In this document: positions 1 to 9,314 of the stretch, in pieces
Numbering within the stretch: position 1 is the first letter of the stretch
Layout: each line of letters starts with the position of its first letter
Source: JAKAWQ01 sp035509315
GTDB lineage: Bacteria; Pseudomonadota; Alphaproteobacteria; Acetobacterales; Acetobacteraceae
Assembly (NCBI GenBank): GCA_035509315.1
Contig: DATJLS010000008.1
Location: 28,550-92,549, forward strand
DNA: 64,000 nt
Reading direction: 5' to 3'
The notes under the pieces: generated by a model
What the model was told of the DNA's origin: nothing
The model's input: only the letters and a program-made list of their open reading frames with translations
Database searches by the model: none
Made by a program: the position numbers and the translations under genes

Positions 1-755
1 CCGGCGCACGGCGCCAGCGCGGCGAGGGTGACAGCGCGGATCTCTTGCTTGGTGATCTGGCCGTCATGCTCGAAGAACGAATCCGGCAGGCCCGCCGCGC
101 GCGGGATGACGCGCGCATTCCGTGAAGCGACGACCTCGATCCCCACCAGATTGAGGGGAGTGATATCGGTCGGCAAAGTCTCGCCGGCGACGACCGAGCG
201 AATCCGCTCCTTCGGGCCGCCGAGCGCCTCCATCACATGCAGCACGGAGGCACCGAAACCATGTTGCGCGAGCAGCTTGGCCAGGGCGGCCGGCGTCTCC
301 CCATCCGCCGAAAGCGCCAGGATGCGGCAGCCCGGCTGCAAAAACGGCTGGATCGCGGCGAGTGGACGACCGCAGGCGGAGAGGGTGGCGACATCCTGCG
401 CCGCCCAGCCGAGGCGTGCGCAGGCGAGCGAGAAGGCGGTGGGCGTCGGGATGCAGAAACGCTCGGCCACCGGCACCAGTCCTGCCAGCGTTCCGCCGAT
501 GCCGTAGCAATAGGGATCGCCGGAGGCGAGGATCGCGACCTTGCGGCCGCGATGCGCGAGGATGGCGGGGAATGCATCGCTCAAGGGGCGTGGCCATGGG
601 AGTCGGTCCCCTTTGATCAGCGGCGCGGCCAGCGCCAAATGCCGCGCGCCGCCCACCACGAGCACCGCCTCGCGGATCGCCGCGCGCGCTGCCGCCGACA
701 AGCCCTCGACTCCATCCTCGCCGATTCCCAGGATGGCAAGCCATGGAGATCGCAT
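1..755 (-). CDS. cobL: Precorrin-6Y C5,15-methyltransferase (decarboxylating), 3' truncated by window edge
   Basis: The first 251 codons of CobL are visible; the C-terminal end lies beyond position 1. The N-terminal CbiE-type methyltransferase domain begins MRSPWLAILGIGEDGVEGL and carries the SAM-loop motif ASGDPYCYGIGG. Near residue 225 the sequence IPRAAGLPDSFFEHDGQ starts the CbiT (decarboxylating) domain, so this is the fused aerobic form. The enzyme methylates C5 and C15 of precorrin-6B and decarboxylates the acetate side chain, giving precorrin-8X. ATG at 755 is chosen because it aligns with the family start; an in-frame ATG at 767 would add four residues. It diverges from cobK with about 35 bp between the two starts. 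Confidence 0.93.
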   Translation of the reverse strand, partial: MRSPWLAILGIGEDGVEGLSAAARAAIREAVLVVGGARHLALAAPLIKGDRLPWPRPLSDAFPAILAHRGRKVAILASGDPYCYGIGGTLAGLVPVAERFCIPTPTAFSLACARLGWAAQDVATLSACGRPLAAIQPFLQPGCRILALSADGETPAALAKLLAQHGFGASVLHVMEALGGPKERIRSVVAGETLPTDITPLNLVGIEVVASRNARVIPRAAGLPDSFFEHDGQITKQEIRAVTLAALAPCA

Positions 756-790
756 CCCCGCCTTCATCGTCGAACGAAGTCCCGCGACGG

Positions 791-1552
791 ATGAAATTGC
801 TGATCCTCGGCGGCACGAGCGAGGCCGTGCAACTCGGTCGCGCCTTGGCCGATGATCCGCGTTTCGCGGCGATGGTCTCGCTCGCCGGGCGAACCCGAAA
901 CCCGGCACCCCAGCCCTTGCCCTGCCGGATCGGCGGTTTCGGCGGCGCCGAGGGGCTGGCACGCCATCTCGCCGCGGAACGGGTTGATGCGCTGATCGAT
1001 GCGACCCACCCCTTCGCGGCGCAGATCAGCCGCCACGCGGAATTGGCCTCGAATTCGTCCGGCGTTCCGCTGCTCTCGTTGCAGCGGCCCGAATGGCAAC
1101 CTGCAACGGGTGATCACTGGATTCCGGTCGCCGATATGAGCGAAGCGGCGAAAGCGCTCGGCAAAACGCCGCGGCGCGTACTGCTGACGATCGGGCAGAA
1201 GGATCTCTTCCCCTTCGCGGCCGCGCCCTGGCACCGCTATGTCATCCGTTCGGTCGATCCGCCGCCGCCCGAACGGGTGCCGCCGAACGCCGAGATCATC
1301 ACTGCGCGCGGGCCGTTCCGGGAAGAGGATGAGCGCCGTCTGCTCGCGGAGCGGGAAATCGAAATCCTGGTCGCGAAAAATTCTGGTGGCAGCGCGACCG
1401 TGGCGAAGCTGCATGCCGCGCGCGTGCTGCGTGTGCCCGTGGTGATGGTCGCGCGCCCGCCTGCCATTACCGGCGATCGCGTCGCCAACGTGGAGGAGGT
1501 GCTCACCTGGCTCGCGCTTCGTCATGAAGCGCTCTCTCGACGCGGCGTATAG
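791..1552 (+). CDS. cobK: Precorrin-6A reductase
   Basis: This 253-residue protein starts MKLLILGGTSEAVQLGRAL, the Rossmann start typical of CobK/CbiJ. It has the family signature DATHPFA near residue 70 and a RVLLTIGQKDLFPF segment. It reduces precorrin-6A to precorrin-6B with NADPH, just before CobL acts. The reading frame is open 48 bases further upstream, but ATG 791 gives the normal length and N-terminus. Its last 31 bases overlap the 3' end of cobJ on the other strand, a convergent overlap. Confidence 0.95.
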   Translation: MKLLILGGTSEAVQLGRALADDPRFAAMVSLAGRTRNPAPQPLPCRIGGFGGAEGLARHLAAERVDALIDATHPFAAQISRHAELASNSSGVPLLSLQRPEWQPATGDHWIPVADMSEAAKALGKTPRRVLLTIGQKDLFPFAAAPWHRYVIRSVDPPPPERVPPNAEIITARGPFREEDERRLLAEREIEILVAKNSGGSATVAKLHAARVLRVPVVMVARPPAITGDRVANVEEVLTWLALRHEALSRRGV

Positions 1553-2280
1553 AGCCATGGGCGTGTGCCCGATCGATCGATGCGCCGCGTCGCGGCGGAG
1601 CCGATCAAAACCAGCGTTCTCATATCCGCAAGCTCCGGGTCGGCCTCGGCCAGCGTCGTGATGTCGATCCGCTCCTCCGGGCAGGTAACGGCGGTCGCGA
1701 ATGCCACCGGCGTCGCTGCCGGCAGGATCGGGCGCAGCAGCGCAAAGGCAGCGCCAAGCTGCCACGACCGTGCGCGCGAGCGCGGGTTGTAGAGCGCGAT
1801 GACGAAGCCCGCGGATGAAGCCGCCGTCAAGCGCGCCGTCACCACCGCCCAAGGCTTGAGATTGTCGGAAAGCGAGAGGGCGCAAAAATCATGACCGAGC
1901 GGCGCGCCGATTCGGGCCGCCGCGGCGAACATGGCCGAGATGCCCGGCACCACCTCGATATCGAGCGCACGCCACTCGGGTCCACCGGCTTCGATGGCCT
2001 CGAACACCGCGCTCGCCATGGCGAAAACGCCGGCATCGCCGGACGACACGACGGCAACGCGCAGTCCGGCCACCGCCAAGGCAGCCGCTTGGCAAGCCCG
2101 CTCCCGCTCGGCACGATTGTCCGATCCGTGGCGCCGCTGGTCCGGTCGGCAAGTGAGCCGCGCCAGATAGGGCGCATATCCGACGAGGTCCGAGGCATCG
2201 GCCAAAACGGCGAGAGCCTCTGGTGTCAGATACCGCGGATCGCCCGGCCCGAGGCCGACTATAGCAAGCCGTCCCGTCAT
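1522..2280 (-). CDS. cobJ: Precorrin-3B C17-methyltransferase
   Basis: This 252-residue SAM-dependent tetrapyrrole methyltransferase starts MTGRLAIVGLGPGDPRYLT. It shows the SSGDAGVFAMAS loop near residue 85, the PGISAMFAAAARIGAPLGHD segment and an ALYNPRSRAR motif, all typical of CobJ. It methylates C17 and drives ring contraction of precorrin-3B to precorrin-4. It is the last gene of the riboswitch-controlled minus-strand operon, and its start overlaps the cobI stop by 4 bp (ATGA), which suggests translational coupling. Confidence 0.95.
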   Translation of the reverse strand: MTGRLAIVGLGPGDPRYLTPEALAVLADASDLVGYAPYLARLTCRPDQRRHGSDNRAERERACQAAALAVAGLRVAVVSSGDAGVFAMASAVFEAIEAGGPEWRALDIEVVPGISAMFAAAARIGAPLGHDFCALSLSDNLKPWAVVTARLTAASSAGFVIALYNPRSRARSWQLGAAFALLRPILPAATPVAFATAVTCPEERIDITTLAEADPELADMRTLVLIGSAATRRIDRSGTRPWLYTPRRESAS

Positions 2281-3020
2281 CGCCGCCGTTGCCGACCCGG
2301 CACCAGGATCAGCGAGAAATAAGGTGCTGCCGTCTCGTCGAGTTCCGCAAAGGGTAGGATCCGCTCGCCCGTCATCGTCCCGCGCTCGACATAGACGGCG
2401 CGCCCCGCGTGGCCGGAGCGCCGCAAGGCGGCACGGATCTTCGGAAGATTGCGACCGACCTTCACGATCACGGCGGCATCGCTGGCCGCGAGACGCGCGG
2501 CCAGATCGTTTTCGTCGAGCGTGCCTGGCAGCACCGTCAGCACGTCATCACCATGGGCCATCGGCGTGCCGGCTCGGGTCCAGCACCCGCTCATGCCGGT
2601 TACGCCAGGAATCACAACAGTTTTATATGCGGTTCCCAACCGATCGAGCAGAGCCTGAGAGGAGCCGTAGAAGAAAGGATCGCCTTCACAGAGCAGGCCG
2701 ACATCGATGCCGGCATCCAGCCGGGCGGCGATGCGGGCAGTACACTCGGCGTAAAATTCGGAGATGCCGACGATGTACTTTTCGTCGTTCACGTGGCACT
2801 CGGTGGTGAAAGGATATTCCAGCCGCAGATCCTCGGCATCCGGCGAAATATGCGCCGCGGCGACGGCGCGTGCATGGCTTTGCCGGCCGCATCCGGCGAA
2901 ATAGGCGATCGTCCGGGCACTGCCGATCACCCGCGCCGCCTTCAGTGTCATCAGCTCCGGATCCCCGGGTCCGGTGCCGACGATATAAAGCGTGCCGGCC
3001 TGGCTCTGCACCATGCTCAT
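2277..3020 (-). CDS. cobI: Precorrin-2 C20-methyltransferase
   Basis: This 247-residue tetrapyrrole methyltransferase has an N-terminal LYIVGTGPGDPELMTLKAA and a CEGDPFFYGSSQALLDRL loop near residue 110, both diagnostic of CobI/CbiL. It transfers a methyl group from SAM to C20 of precorrin-2 to give precorrin-3A, the substrate of CobG. ATG 3020 overlaps the cobH stop by 4 bp, and the 3' end overlaps cobJ by 4 bp. Confidence 0.95.
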   Translation of the reverse strand: MSMVQSQAGTLYIVGTGPGDPELMTLKAARVIGSARTIAYFAGCGRQSHARAVAAAHISPDAEDLRLEYPFTTECHVNDEKYIVGISEFYAECTARIAARLDAGIDVGLLCEGDPFFYGSSQALLDRLGTAYKTVVIPGVTGMSGCWTRAGTPMAHGDDVLTVLPGTLDENDLAARLAASDAAVIVKVGRNLPKIRAALRRSGHAGRAVYVERGTMTGERILPFAELDETAAPYFSLILVPGRQRRR

Positions 3021-3649
3021 TCCGCGTCGCTGGCCAGGGCATTGATGGCCGCCACCGCCATCGCGCTGCCGCCGAGGCGCCCCCGCAGGATCAGGGACGG
3101 CACGCGTCCATTCGCTGCCAGAGCGTCCTTGGCTTCGGCGGCGCCGACAAACCCGACCGGCATGCCAATCACCGCCGCCGGGGCCGGCGCGCCTTCATCG
3201 AGCAGTTCGAGCAGGCGGAAAAGCGCCGTCGGCGCATTGCCGATGGCCACCAGCGCCCCTCCCAGCCGCTCGCCCCACAGATCGAGCGAAGCGGCCGAGC
3301 GTGTGATGCCGAGCTTCGCCGCCAGTTCGGGCACGCCGGGCGCGTTCAGGGTGCAGACGATCTCATTCGATGCCGGCAGCCGGCTGCGCGTGATGCCATG
3401 GGCGACCATCTCCGAATCGCAAAAGATCGGCAGGCCATCTCGCAACGCAGCGGTGGCGGCAGCGGTAAACCCATCTGCGAAACGAAGATCGCGGGCGATC
3501 TCCACCATGCCGCAGGCATGAATGATGCGCACAGCGACCCTCGCTTCCGCCGGGTCAAATCCTCCGAGATCGGCTTCCGCGCGGATGGTGGCGAAGGATT
3601 GCCGATAGATCGCGGCACCGTCACGCAGATAGTCGTAATGGCGGCTCAC
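3017..3649 (-). CDS. cobH: Precorrin-8X methylmutase
   Basis: This 210-residue protein starts at a GTG (MSRHYDYLRDGAAIYRQSF). The segment VRIIHACGMVEIARDL holds the conserved active-site histidine of CobH/CbiC. The enzyme moves the C11 methyl of precorrin-8X to C12, giving hydrogenobyrinic acid. The glycine-rich C-terminal half (IGMPVGFVGAAEAKDAL) also matches the family. It is coupled by 4-bp overlaps to cobG upstream and cobI downstream. Confidence 0.95.
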   Translation of the reverse strand: MSRHYDYLRDGAAIYRQSFATIRAEADLGGFDPAEARVAVRIIHACGMVEIARDLRFADGFTAAATAALRDGLPIFCDSEMVAHGITRSRLPASNEIVCTLNAPGVPELAAKLGITRSAASLDLWGERLGGALVAIGNAPTALFRLLELLDEGAPAPAAVIGMPVGFVGAAEAKDALAANGRVPSLILRGRLGGSAMAVAAINALASDAE

Positions 3650-4884
3650 GCGCTTTTTCCCAGCGCGTCGATCGCCTCCCGCATGGTCAGGCCGCGCAGC
3701 ATCGGCCTATCCTGGGCCCGGCCGTTACGGATGAGTGCATAGCGTCCATCCTCGCCGACCAGCGTGACCGGCGCCGCTTCCGGATGGGCGCACCCTTTGG
3801 AACAGCCCGAGACATGCACGACCGAGCGCAAGACGAGATTTGAAAGCAAGACCGCGTCCGCGCGCGCATCGACCGAGGCGGAAGCGCAACCCGTGCGCCC
3901 AGGACAAGCAAAGAGGGCGCGCCGCGGGTCGGTCGGCTCGACGATCAGGCCAAGACCAAGGGCTTTTTTTCGCAGCATGGAAGCATCGCGTTCGGCGATG
4001 CCGGGCAGGACGAGCGTTCGCCAAGGGGTCAGGCGGAGCGTGGCATCGCCATATTCCCCGGCAAGGTCGGCAAGCGCGGCGAGCAGGGAGGCCGTCATCG
4101 CCCCGAACATCAGGCCGAGGCCGAACGCGCCCGCAGCGCCGTCGGGATAGGCCAGCCAGCCGACCGACCGAAGCGAGGGAAACGGCGGCACTGGCGCAAG
4201 ATTCTGGAACCCTGCGGCGGCAAAGAATGGTGCACGCCCGATCTTTCCAATCAGAGCGCGCATCCGGCGCGGCCGGGATGCGCAGCGGCTGGAAAGCTCC
4301 AGGAAAACCTCCGCCAGCCGCGCCACCGCCGCGATGACACCCGCGTCCATCACCTCGGCGGCAAGCATCGCACCGGCCGGCGCGATCAGCGAACGACCAT
4401 GAGCGCAAATCACCCTCAGATCGGCGGCGGTCTCTCCCAGCGGAAGAAGGCCGCCGCCATCCACCGCGACGGCGAATTTCGCCGGCAGGCGAGCGAACCG
4501 TTCATCCCCCGCCAGAACCGTTTCGATTTCGGTCGCAAGCGCGGAGGCATGACGGGCGGCGGTCGGGTCATCGTCGGCCAGCGGCGGATGGATCACTGCC
4601 CTCCGTCGTTCGATCGCCGGATTTCGATCGGCGAGGCCCGCCGCGACGATCTCTTCGGCGAACGGCGCAATTCCCTCCGCGGAAAGGCCGCGCACCTGAA
4701 GATTGGCGCGGCCGGTCAGTTCGATCGCGCCATTGCCGAATTGCCCGCTCGCCTGGGCAAGACGCCGTGCCGCGACCAGGCCCAGTTTCGCGCCGGGCGG
4801 CTTGATCCGGACCAGCAACCCGTCTGCCGCGTTCATCGGTTCGAACAGGCTTGGGCACCAGCCCTTGGTCACGGCCTCGTTCAC
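3646..4884 (-). CDS. cobG: Precorrin-3B synthase
   Basis: This 412-residue protein has the nitrite/sulfite reductase ferredoxin-like fold: an N-terminal half domain (GLLVRIKPPGAKLGLVAAR, then ELTGRANLQVRG) and a second repeat near residue 250. The cysteine pairs CPGRTGC and CSKGC near residues 320-360 fit ligands of a 4Fe-4S cluster. CobG hydroxylates precorrin-3A with O2 and forms the gamma-lactone, so its presence marks the aerobic pathway. The start is GTG at 4884, overlapping the cobN stop by 4 bp. Confidence 0.94.
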   Translation of the reverse strand: MNEAVTKGWCPSLFEPMNAADGLLVRIKPPGAKLGLVAARRLAQASGQFGNGAIELTGRANLQVRGLSAEGIAPFAEEIVAAGLADRNPAIERRRAVIHPPLADDDPTAARHASALATEIETVLAGDERFARLPAKFAVAVDGGGLLPLGETAADLRVICAHGRSLIAPAGAMLAAEVMDAGVIAAVARLAEVFLELSSRCASRPRRMRALIGKIGRAPFFAAAGFQNLAPVPPFPSLRSVGWLAYPDGAAGAFGLGLMFGAMTASLLAALADLAGEYGDATLRLTPWRTLVLPGIAERDASMLRKKALGLGLIVEPTDPRRALFACPGRTGCASASVDARADAVLLSNLVLRSVVHVSGCSKGCAHPEAAPVTLVGEDGRYALIRNGRAQDRPMLRGLTMREAIDALGKSA

Positions 4885-7800
4885 TGCTCGCCGCCCTGGT
4901 GGCTGTCGGCCACAATATTTCGCCGCGGATGCCAGAGGCCGCGACGGATCGCTTCCTCGAATCGCGCTGCCATGGCCGCCCGCGCGGCCGGATTGGAAGC
5001 GTGGAGAAACGAATCGACCGCCGGATCACCGAGCGTCGCCTCGAACATCAGGTCGAACTGGCGATCCAGCCGTTCCGGAAGCGTTGCGGCAAAGCCGTGG
5101 AGCGCGTCGAGCGATCGGGCGATTTCCGCCGCCCCGCGATAGCCGTGGTTCATCATGCCCGCGATCCAGGCGGGATTGGCGGCCCGGCCGCGCACCACGC
5201 GGCGAATCTCTTCGATCAGCGTGCGTGTGCGCGGCGCCTCGGGGCGCGTGGTATCGAGATGGTAGAGCGCCACGCCGGGCTGGGCGGCGGCCGCAAATCC
5301 ACCTTCGTGAGCGGCAGGATCGATGCTTTCGAGCAGATCGGTCTCTTCATGGTCCTGCGCGTGCACGAACCCGTCCGCCGCCGCAATGCGGGCAGCGAAG
5401 GCGTCCGCATTCGCGACGCCATCGAGCCTCCGGCCATAGGCATGGGCCGAGCCGGCGAGATAGGCCGCGCCCAGTTCCTCGCGCCTCTCCCAGGCGCCAT
5501 GCTCAAACATCTCTGCGATGCCGGTGCCGTGGGCGCCGGGCGCCGGCCCGAACACACGCGCGGTGGCAAGGCGCAGGGCTCTTCCCTCGAGGCCGCGCGC
5601 GGCGCCGGCGAGCGGATTCCAAGCCATGTCCTCATCCTGGCCGGCGATCGCCCGCACCGCGGAATCGAACAGCAGCACCAGCGCGTCGAACACATCCCGG
5701 AACAAGCCGGAGATGCGGAGCGTCACATCCACGCGCGGGCGGTCGAGCGCTGCCAATGGAAGAATCTCGATGCCGGTGACACGCACGGACCCTTCGTCCC
5801 AGACCGGTCGGGCGCCGAGCAGCACCAGCGCCAGGGCGATGTCTTCTCCTCCGGTGCGCATCGTCGTGCTGCCCCAGAGATCGACCACGAGGCTCCGTGG
5901 CCACTCGCCATGATCCTGCCTGTGCCGGCGCAGCAGATCCGCAGCCGCGCGTTCCGCCAGCGTCACCGCCGACCGTGTCGGAATGGCTCGCGGGTCGGCT
6001 GAGAAAAGATTGCGGCCGGTGGGCAACACGTCCATGCGTCGGCGCGTCGGCGCGCCGGCCGGTCCGGGCGCGACGAAGCCGCCATCCAGCGCGGCGAGCA
6101 AACCTGTTCGCTCCGCATTCGCCGAACGATCGAGCAAGGAATCGAGATGCGCGGCCGAGAGAGCGGGGCAGGCGGCTTGCAGAGCCGCCAGGATGCCGGC
6201 GCGCTGGTCAGGGGCGGGCGCCCGGCCGAACACATGCAGCCCGTCGCGAATCTGCATTGTTTTGAGATCGCAAAGATAGGCATCGAGTCTGGCGAGCGCC
6301 TCATCCTCAGATGCGTCCGGGCTGCCGCCGCTTTCGGCGAGCAGGCCCGACGATGCGGCGCGATCCAGGATCTCACGGCGGAGCATGGACGTGCGGCGGC
6401 GATCGAGCCCATCCGCCGCGGCAAATTCCTCGATCAACCGCTCCAGCATGAGTGCGGCGCCGTGCGTGCCTGCGGATCTCAGCGGCGGAGTGAGGTGACC
6501 GATGGTGACCGCTCCGAGACGCCGCTTCGCGACCGCGGCCTCGCCTGGGTTGTTGACGATGAACGGGTAGATCACAGGCAGCCCGCCTGCGAGAGCGGCC
6601 GGAAAACATGCCGCGGACAGGGCTGCCGCTTTGCCGGGCAGCCATTCCAGCGTGCCGTGCGTGCCGAGATGAACGAGCGCGTGAATGCCGACCCGCTCGC
6701 GCAGCCAGAGATAGCAGGCGAGATAGGCGTGGCATGGTGGCAGATCCGGGTCGTGATAGGAGGTTTTGCGATCCAGCCGGCTGCCGCGGTCAGGCTGGAC
6801 GGCGGCGAGGAATTTTCCAGCCGCCACATAGGAAAGCGTGAAGGAGCCGTTGCGAAGCGTGGCATCCTCCGAAGGGTCACCCCAGGCGGCAAGGACACGC
6901 TCCCGCACGGCTTCCGGAAGTTTTGCGAAAAGGCACCGGTATTCCCCAAGCGTGAGGATCGCCAGGGGACCGGCATGCAGCAGGCTGGCGGCGAGGGTTT
7001 CAGGGTCGTCCACGTCATAGCCGGCGTCCTGCAGCAGCCGGGCGATTTTGCCCAGGCTCGCCAGGCTGTCGAGCCCGACCGCATAACCGATTTGCCCGCC
7101 GCCTGCTCCTGGATAATCCGAGAGCAACATGGCAATGCGCCGTTCCGCGCGCGGGGTCGCGGCCAGGCGTGCCCAACCGGCTGCCCGACCGGCGGCAAGC
7201 GCGACTCCCTCCGCATCCGGGCGAAAAAGCTTGCGGACGAAATCCAGCCCGGGGATTGGCTCGGCCTCACTCTTGAAGCCGATCGTCGAGGTCAGCAGCC
7301 TCCCATCCAGCTCCGGCAGCACAACCTGCATGGCAAGGTCGGTCTGCGAGAGGCCGCGGGACGAGGCCTGCCACGTGGCGCGCGACGCGCCGGAGAGAAC
7401 GAGCTGGAGCACCGGAACGCCGGCGGCATCGAGCGGCGTTCCTTCGTCACCCTGGCGGGCGGAGAAACCTGTGGCGTTCAACACCACGGCAGGCCGCCAT
7501 TCGCGGAGCCGCGATCTGGCGAATGTGGCCGCCGCTTCGTCCTTCAGGCCGGAGACATAGAGCGCTCGTGCGCCAAGCCCACGCGCCCGCAGAGCCTCGG
7601 CCAGGGCTTCAATCGGGGCAATGTCTCCGGACAGCAGATGCGAGCGGTAGAAGACGATCGCCGCGTTCCCCAGCGCACCCTCGGCGGGAACGGAAAGCGC
7701 ATATTCGCCGGCGCACGGCACCGCCGCGGGGCGTGCCGTGGGGCCTTGGCCGATGCCGCCGAGACGGGCGGCGAGGAGCAGGGCCTGGCGAAGATTCCGC

Positions 7801-8240
7801 GGCCCGCCTTCCCGCACATAGGCGTGCAGCGCGGCGAGAGCTTTGGGCGGCACGGTCGAAAGCGCGGCCAGGCGAGGATCCTCACGCGCATCTCCCGGCA
7901 GCAGGGCCAGGCTGATGTCTTGCGCGCGGCAAAGGGAAGCGAATTCCTCCGCCCCGTAGCGCCAGTAGTCGAGGCCGCCGAGCAGCCGGATGACCACCGC
8001 CCGCGCATGGGCGATCACTCGTTCGGCATAGAGATCGACCGACATCGGATGGCGCAGGCTGGCGAGGCGAGCAAGCCGCAATGACGGCCGCTCCGCTTCC
8101 ATCGAGAGCCAAGCCGAGGAAGCTGCGCCGAGATCGCTGTCCGCAAACGAGAGGAACACCAGCTCAGCCGGATCGTGGCCCAGATCGACCGCGCTCTCTT
8201 CCTCGTCCAGCGTCCTGGTTTCGCGGACCAGCAGGTGCAC
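4881..8240 (-). CDS. cobN: Cobaltochelatase subunit CobN
   Basis: This 1119-residue protein is the large subunit of the aerobic ATP-dependent cobaltochelatase, which inserts Co(II) into hydrogenobyrinic acid a,c-diamide. Recognisable CobN/BchH segments include YPFIVNNPGEAAVAKRRLGA and HLGTHGTLEWLPGKAAALS in the middle, and the C-terminal MMNHGYRGAAEIARSLDAL. The length is at the short end for CobN. The start is a GTG at 8240, three bases after the cobW stop. The AAA+ partner subunits CobS and CobT are not in this window and must be encoded elsewhere. Confidence 0.95.
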   Translation of the reverse strand: MHLLVRETRTLDEEESAVDLGHDPAELVFLSFADSDLGAASSAWLSMEAERPSLRLARLASLRHPMSVDLYAERVIAHARAVVIRLLGGLDYWRYGAEEFASLCRAQDISLALLPGDAREDPRLAALSTVPPKALAALHAYVREGGPRNLRQALLLAARLGGIGQGPTARPAAVPCAGEYALSVPAEGALGNAAIVFYRSHLLSGDIAPIEALAEALRARGLGARALYVSGLKDEAAATFARSRLREWRPAVVLNATGFSARQGDEGTPLDAAGVPVLQLVLSGASRATWQASSRGLSQTDLAMQVVLPELDGRLLTSTIGFKSEAEPIPGLDFVRKLFRPDAEGVALAAGRAAGWARLAATPRAERRIAMLLSDYPGAGGGQIGYAVGLDSLASLGKIARLLQDAGYDVDDPETLAASLLHAGPLAILTLGEYRCLFAKLPEAVRERVLAAWGDPSEDATLRNGSFTLSYVAAGKFLAAVQPDRGSRLDRKTSYHDPDLPPCHAYLACYLWLRERVGIHALVHLGTHGTLEWLPGKAAALSAACFPAALAGGLPVIYPFIVNNPGEAAVAKRRLGAVTIGHLTPPLRSAGTHGAALMLERLIEEFAAADGLDRRRTSMLRREILDRAASSGLLAESGGSPDASEDEALARLDAYLCDLKTMQIRDGLHVFGRAPAPDQRAGILAALQAACPALSAAHLDSLLDRSANAERTGLLAALDGGFVAPGPAGAPTRRRMDVLPTGRNLFSADPRAIPTRSAVTLAERAAADLLRRHRQDHGEWPRSLVVDLWGSTTMRTGGEDIALALVLLGARPVWDEGSVRVTGIEILPLAALDRPRVDVTLRISGLFRDVFDALVLLFDSAVRAIAGQDEDMAWNPLAGAARGLEGRALRLATARVFGPAPGAHGTGIAEMFEHGAWERREELGAAYLAGSAHAYGRRLDGVANADAFAARIAAADGFVHAQDHEETDLLESIDPAAHEGGFAAAAQPGVALYHLDTTRPEAPRTRTLIEEIRRVVRGRAANPAWIAGMMNHGYRGAAEIARSLDALHGFAATLPERLDRQFDLMFEATLGDPAVDSFLHASNPAARAAMAARFEEAIRRGLWHPRRNIVADSHQGGEQ

Positions 8241-8243
8241 GCG

Positions 8244-9314
8244 TCATGCCCCCAATTCCGGCCCGGCGCCGGTGGTGGAAGCGACGATGGAAGCGGTGAT
8301 GGCGGCGCGATCGAGACCGGTCCGCCCGATCACGACCACGTGGCCTTCGCGCGCTGCCCCCTCGTCCCAGGGGCGATCGAACTCGTGGCGAAACCGTCCG
8401 CCCACCCCCTGAACCGCGAGCCTCAGCAGACGGCCACGCACCGCAACGAAGCCCTTGATGCGCAGGATGTCGTGCGCTTCGCTTGCCGCGCGCAGGCGTG
8501 CCAGCAACCGATCGGGCGCATCGATCTCCGGCAGCGCGACGATGAAGCTCTCGAAATCGTCGTGCTCGTGCGCGCCGTCCACCGCATCGTGATGCGAAGG
8601 GCGGTTTGCAAGATCGTCCTCGGCCGCGGCGGAGAGGCCCAGCAGCACTTTCGGATCGATCCGTCCCTCCCGCGCCGGCACGAGCTTCACCGCCCGCGGC
8701 AGGAGAGCAGCGATCTCGGCCCTGAGCCGCGCGAGCGAAGTTTCGTCGAGCAGGTCGGTCTTGTTCAGCACGACGAGGTCCGCGGCCTGAAGCTGATCCT
8801 GATAGACTTCCGAGAGCGGGTTTTCGTGCGCGACCGAAGGGTCCGCCAGACGTTGCCGCGCAACGGCGTCCGGGTCATCGGCGAAGCGGCCGGCCGCCAC
8901 GGCCGGTCCGTCCACGACCGCGATGACACCATCGACCGTGACACGGGAGCGGACCGCCGGCCAGCCAAAAGCCTTCAGGAGCGGCTTGGGCAATGCTAGC
9001 CCGGAGGTTTCGATCAGGATCTGCTCGGGCGGATTCGGCCGCTCCAGCAGCGCCTGCATCGTCGGCAGGAAATCCTCGGCGACGGTGCAGCAGAGGCAGC
9101 CATTGGAGAGCTCGACAATGTCCTCTTCCGTGCAGCCGGTGATGCCGCAGCCGCGCAGAATCTCTCCATCGATGCCGAGCGCTCCGAATTCATTGACGAT
9201 GACGGCGATGCGGCGCCCGTCGGCATGTTCAAGAATGTGGCGAACCAGGGTGGTCTTTCCCGCGCCCAAAAAGCCGGTGACGATGGTGGCGGGGATTCGG
9301 CCTTCCATCATCAT
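8244..9314 (-). CDS. cobW: Cobalamin biosynthesis GTPase CobW (metal chaperone)
   Basis: This 356-residue G3E-family GTPase has a Walker A motif VTGFLGAGKTT at residues 13-23, the metal-binding motif GCLCC near residue 72, and an NKTDLLDE guanine-specificity motif. A His/Asp-rich stretch (HHDAVDGAHEHDD) precedes the CobW C-terminal domain. The family delivers metal, here probably cobalt to the chelatase, given that cobN follows directly. The start has three ATGs in a row; GGAG lies 8 bases before the first, which overlaps the DUF1636 stop by 4 bp. Confidence 0.94.
   Translation of the reverse strand: MMMEGRIPATIVTGFLGAGKTTLVRHILEHADGRRIAVIVNEFGALGIDGEILRGCGITGCTEEDIVELSNGCLCCTVAEDFLPTMQALLERPNPPEQILIETSGLALPKPLLKAFGWPAVRSRVTVDGVIAVVDGPAVAAGRFADDPDAVARQRLADPSVAHENPLSEVYQDQLQAADLVVLNKTDLLDETSLARLRAEIAALLPRAVKLVPAREGRIDPKVLLGLSAAAEDDLANRPSHHDAVDGAHEHDDFESFIVALPEIDAPDRLLARLRAASEAHDILRIKGFVAVRGRLLRLAVQGVGGRFRHEFDRPWDEGAAREGHVVVIGRTGLDRAAITASIVASTTGAGPELGA

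Noticed and set aside
6147..8084. 645-residue plus-strand frame opposite cobN
   Set aside because: It is a shadow of cobN, which has full family similarity on the minus strand.
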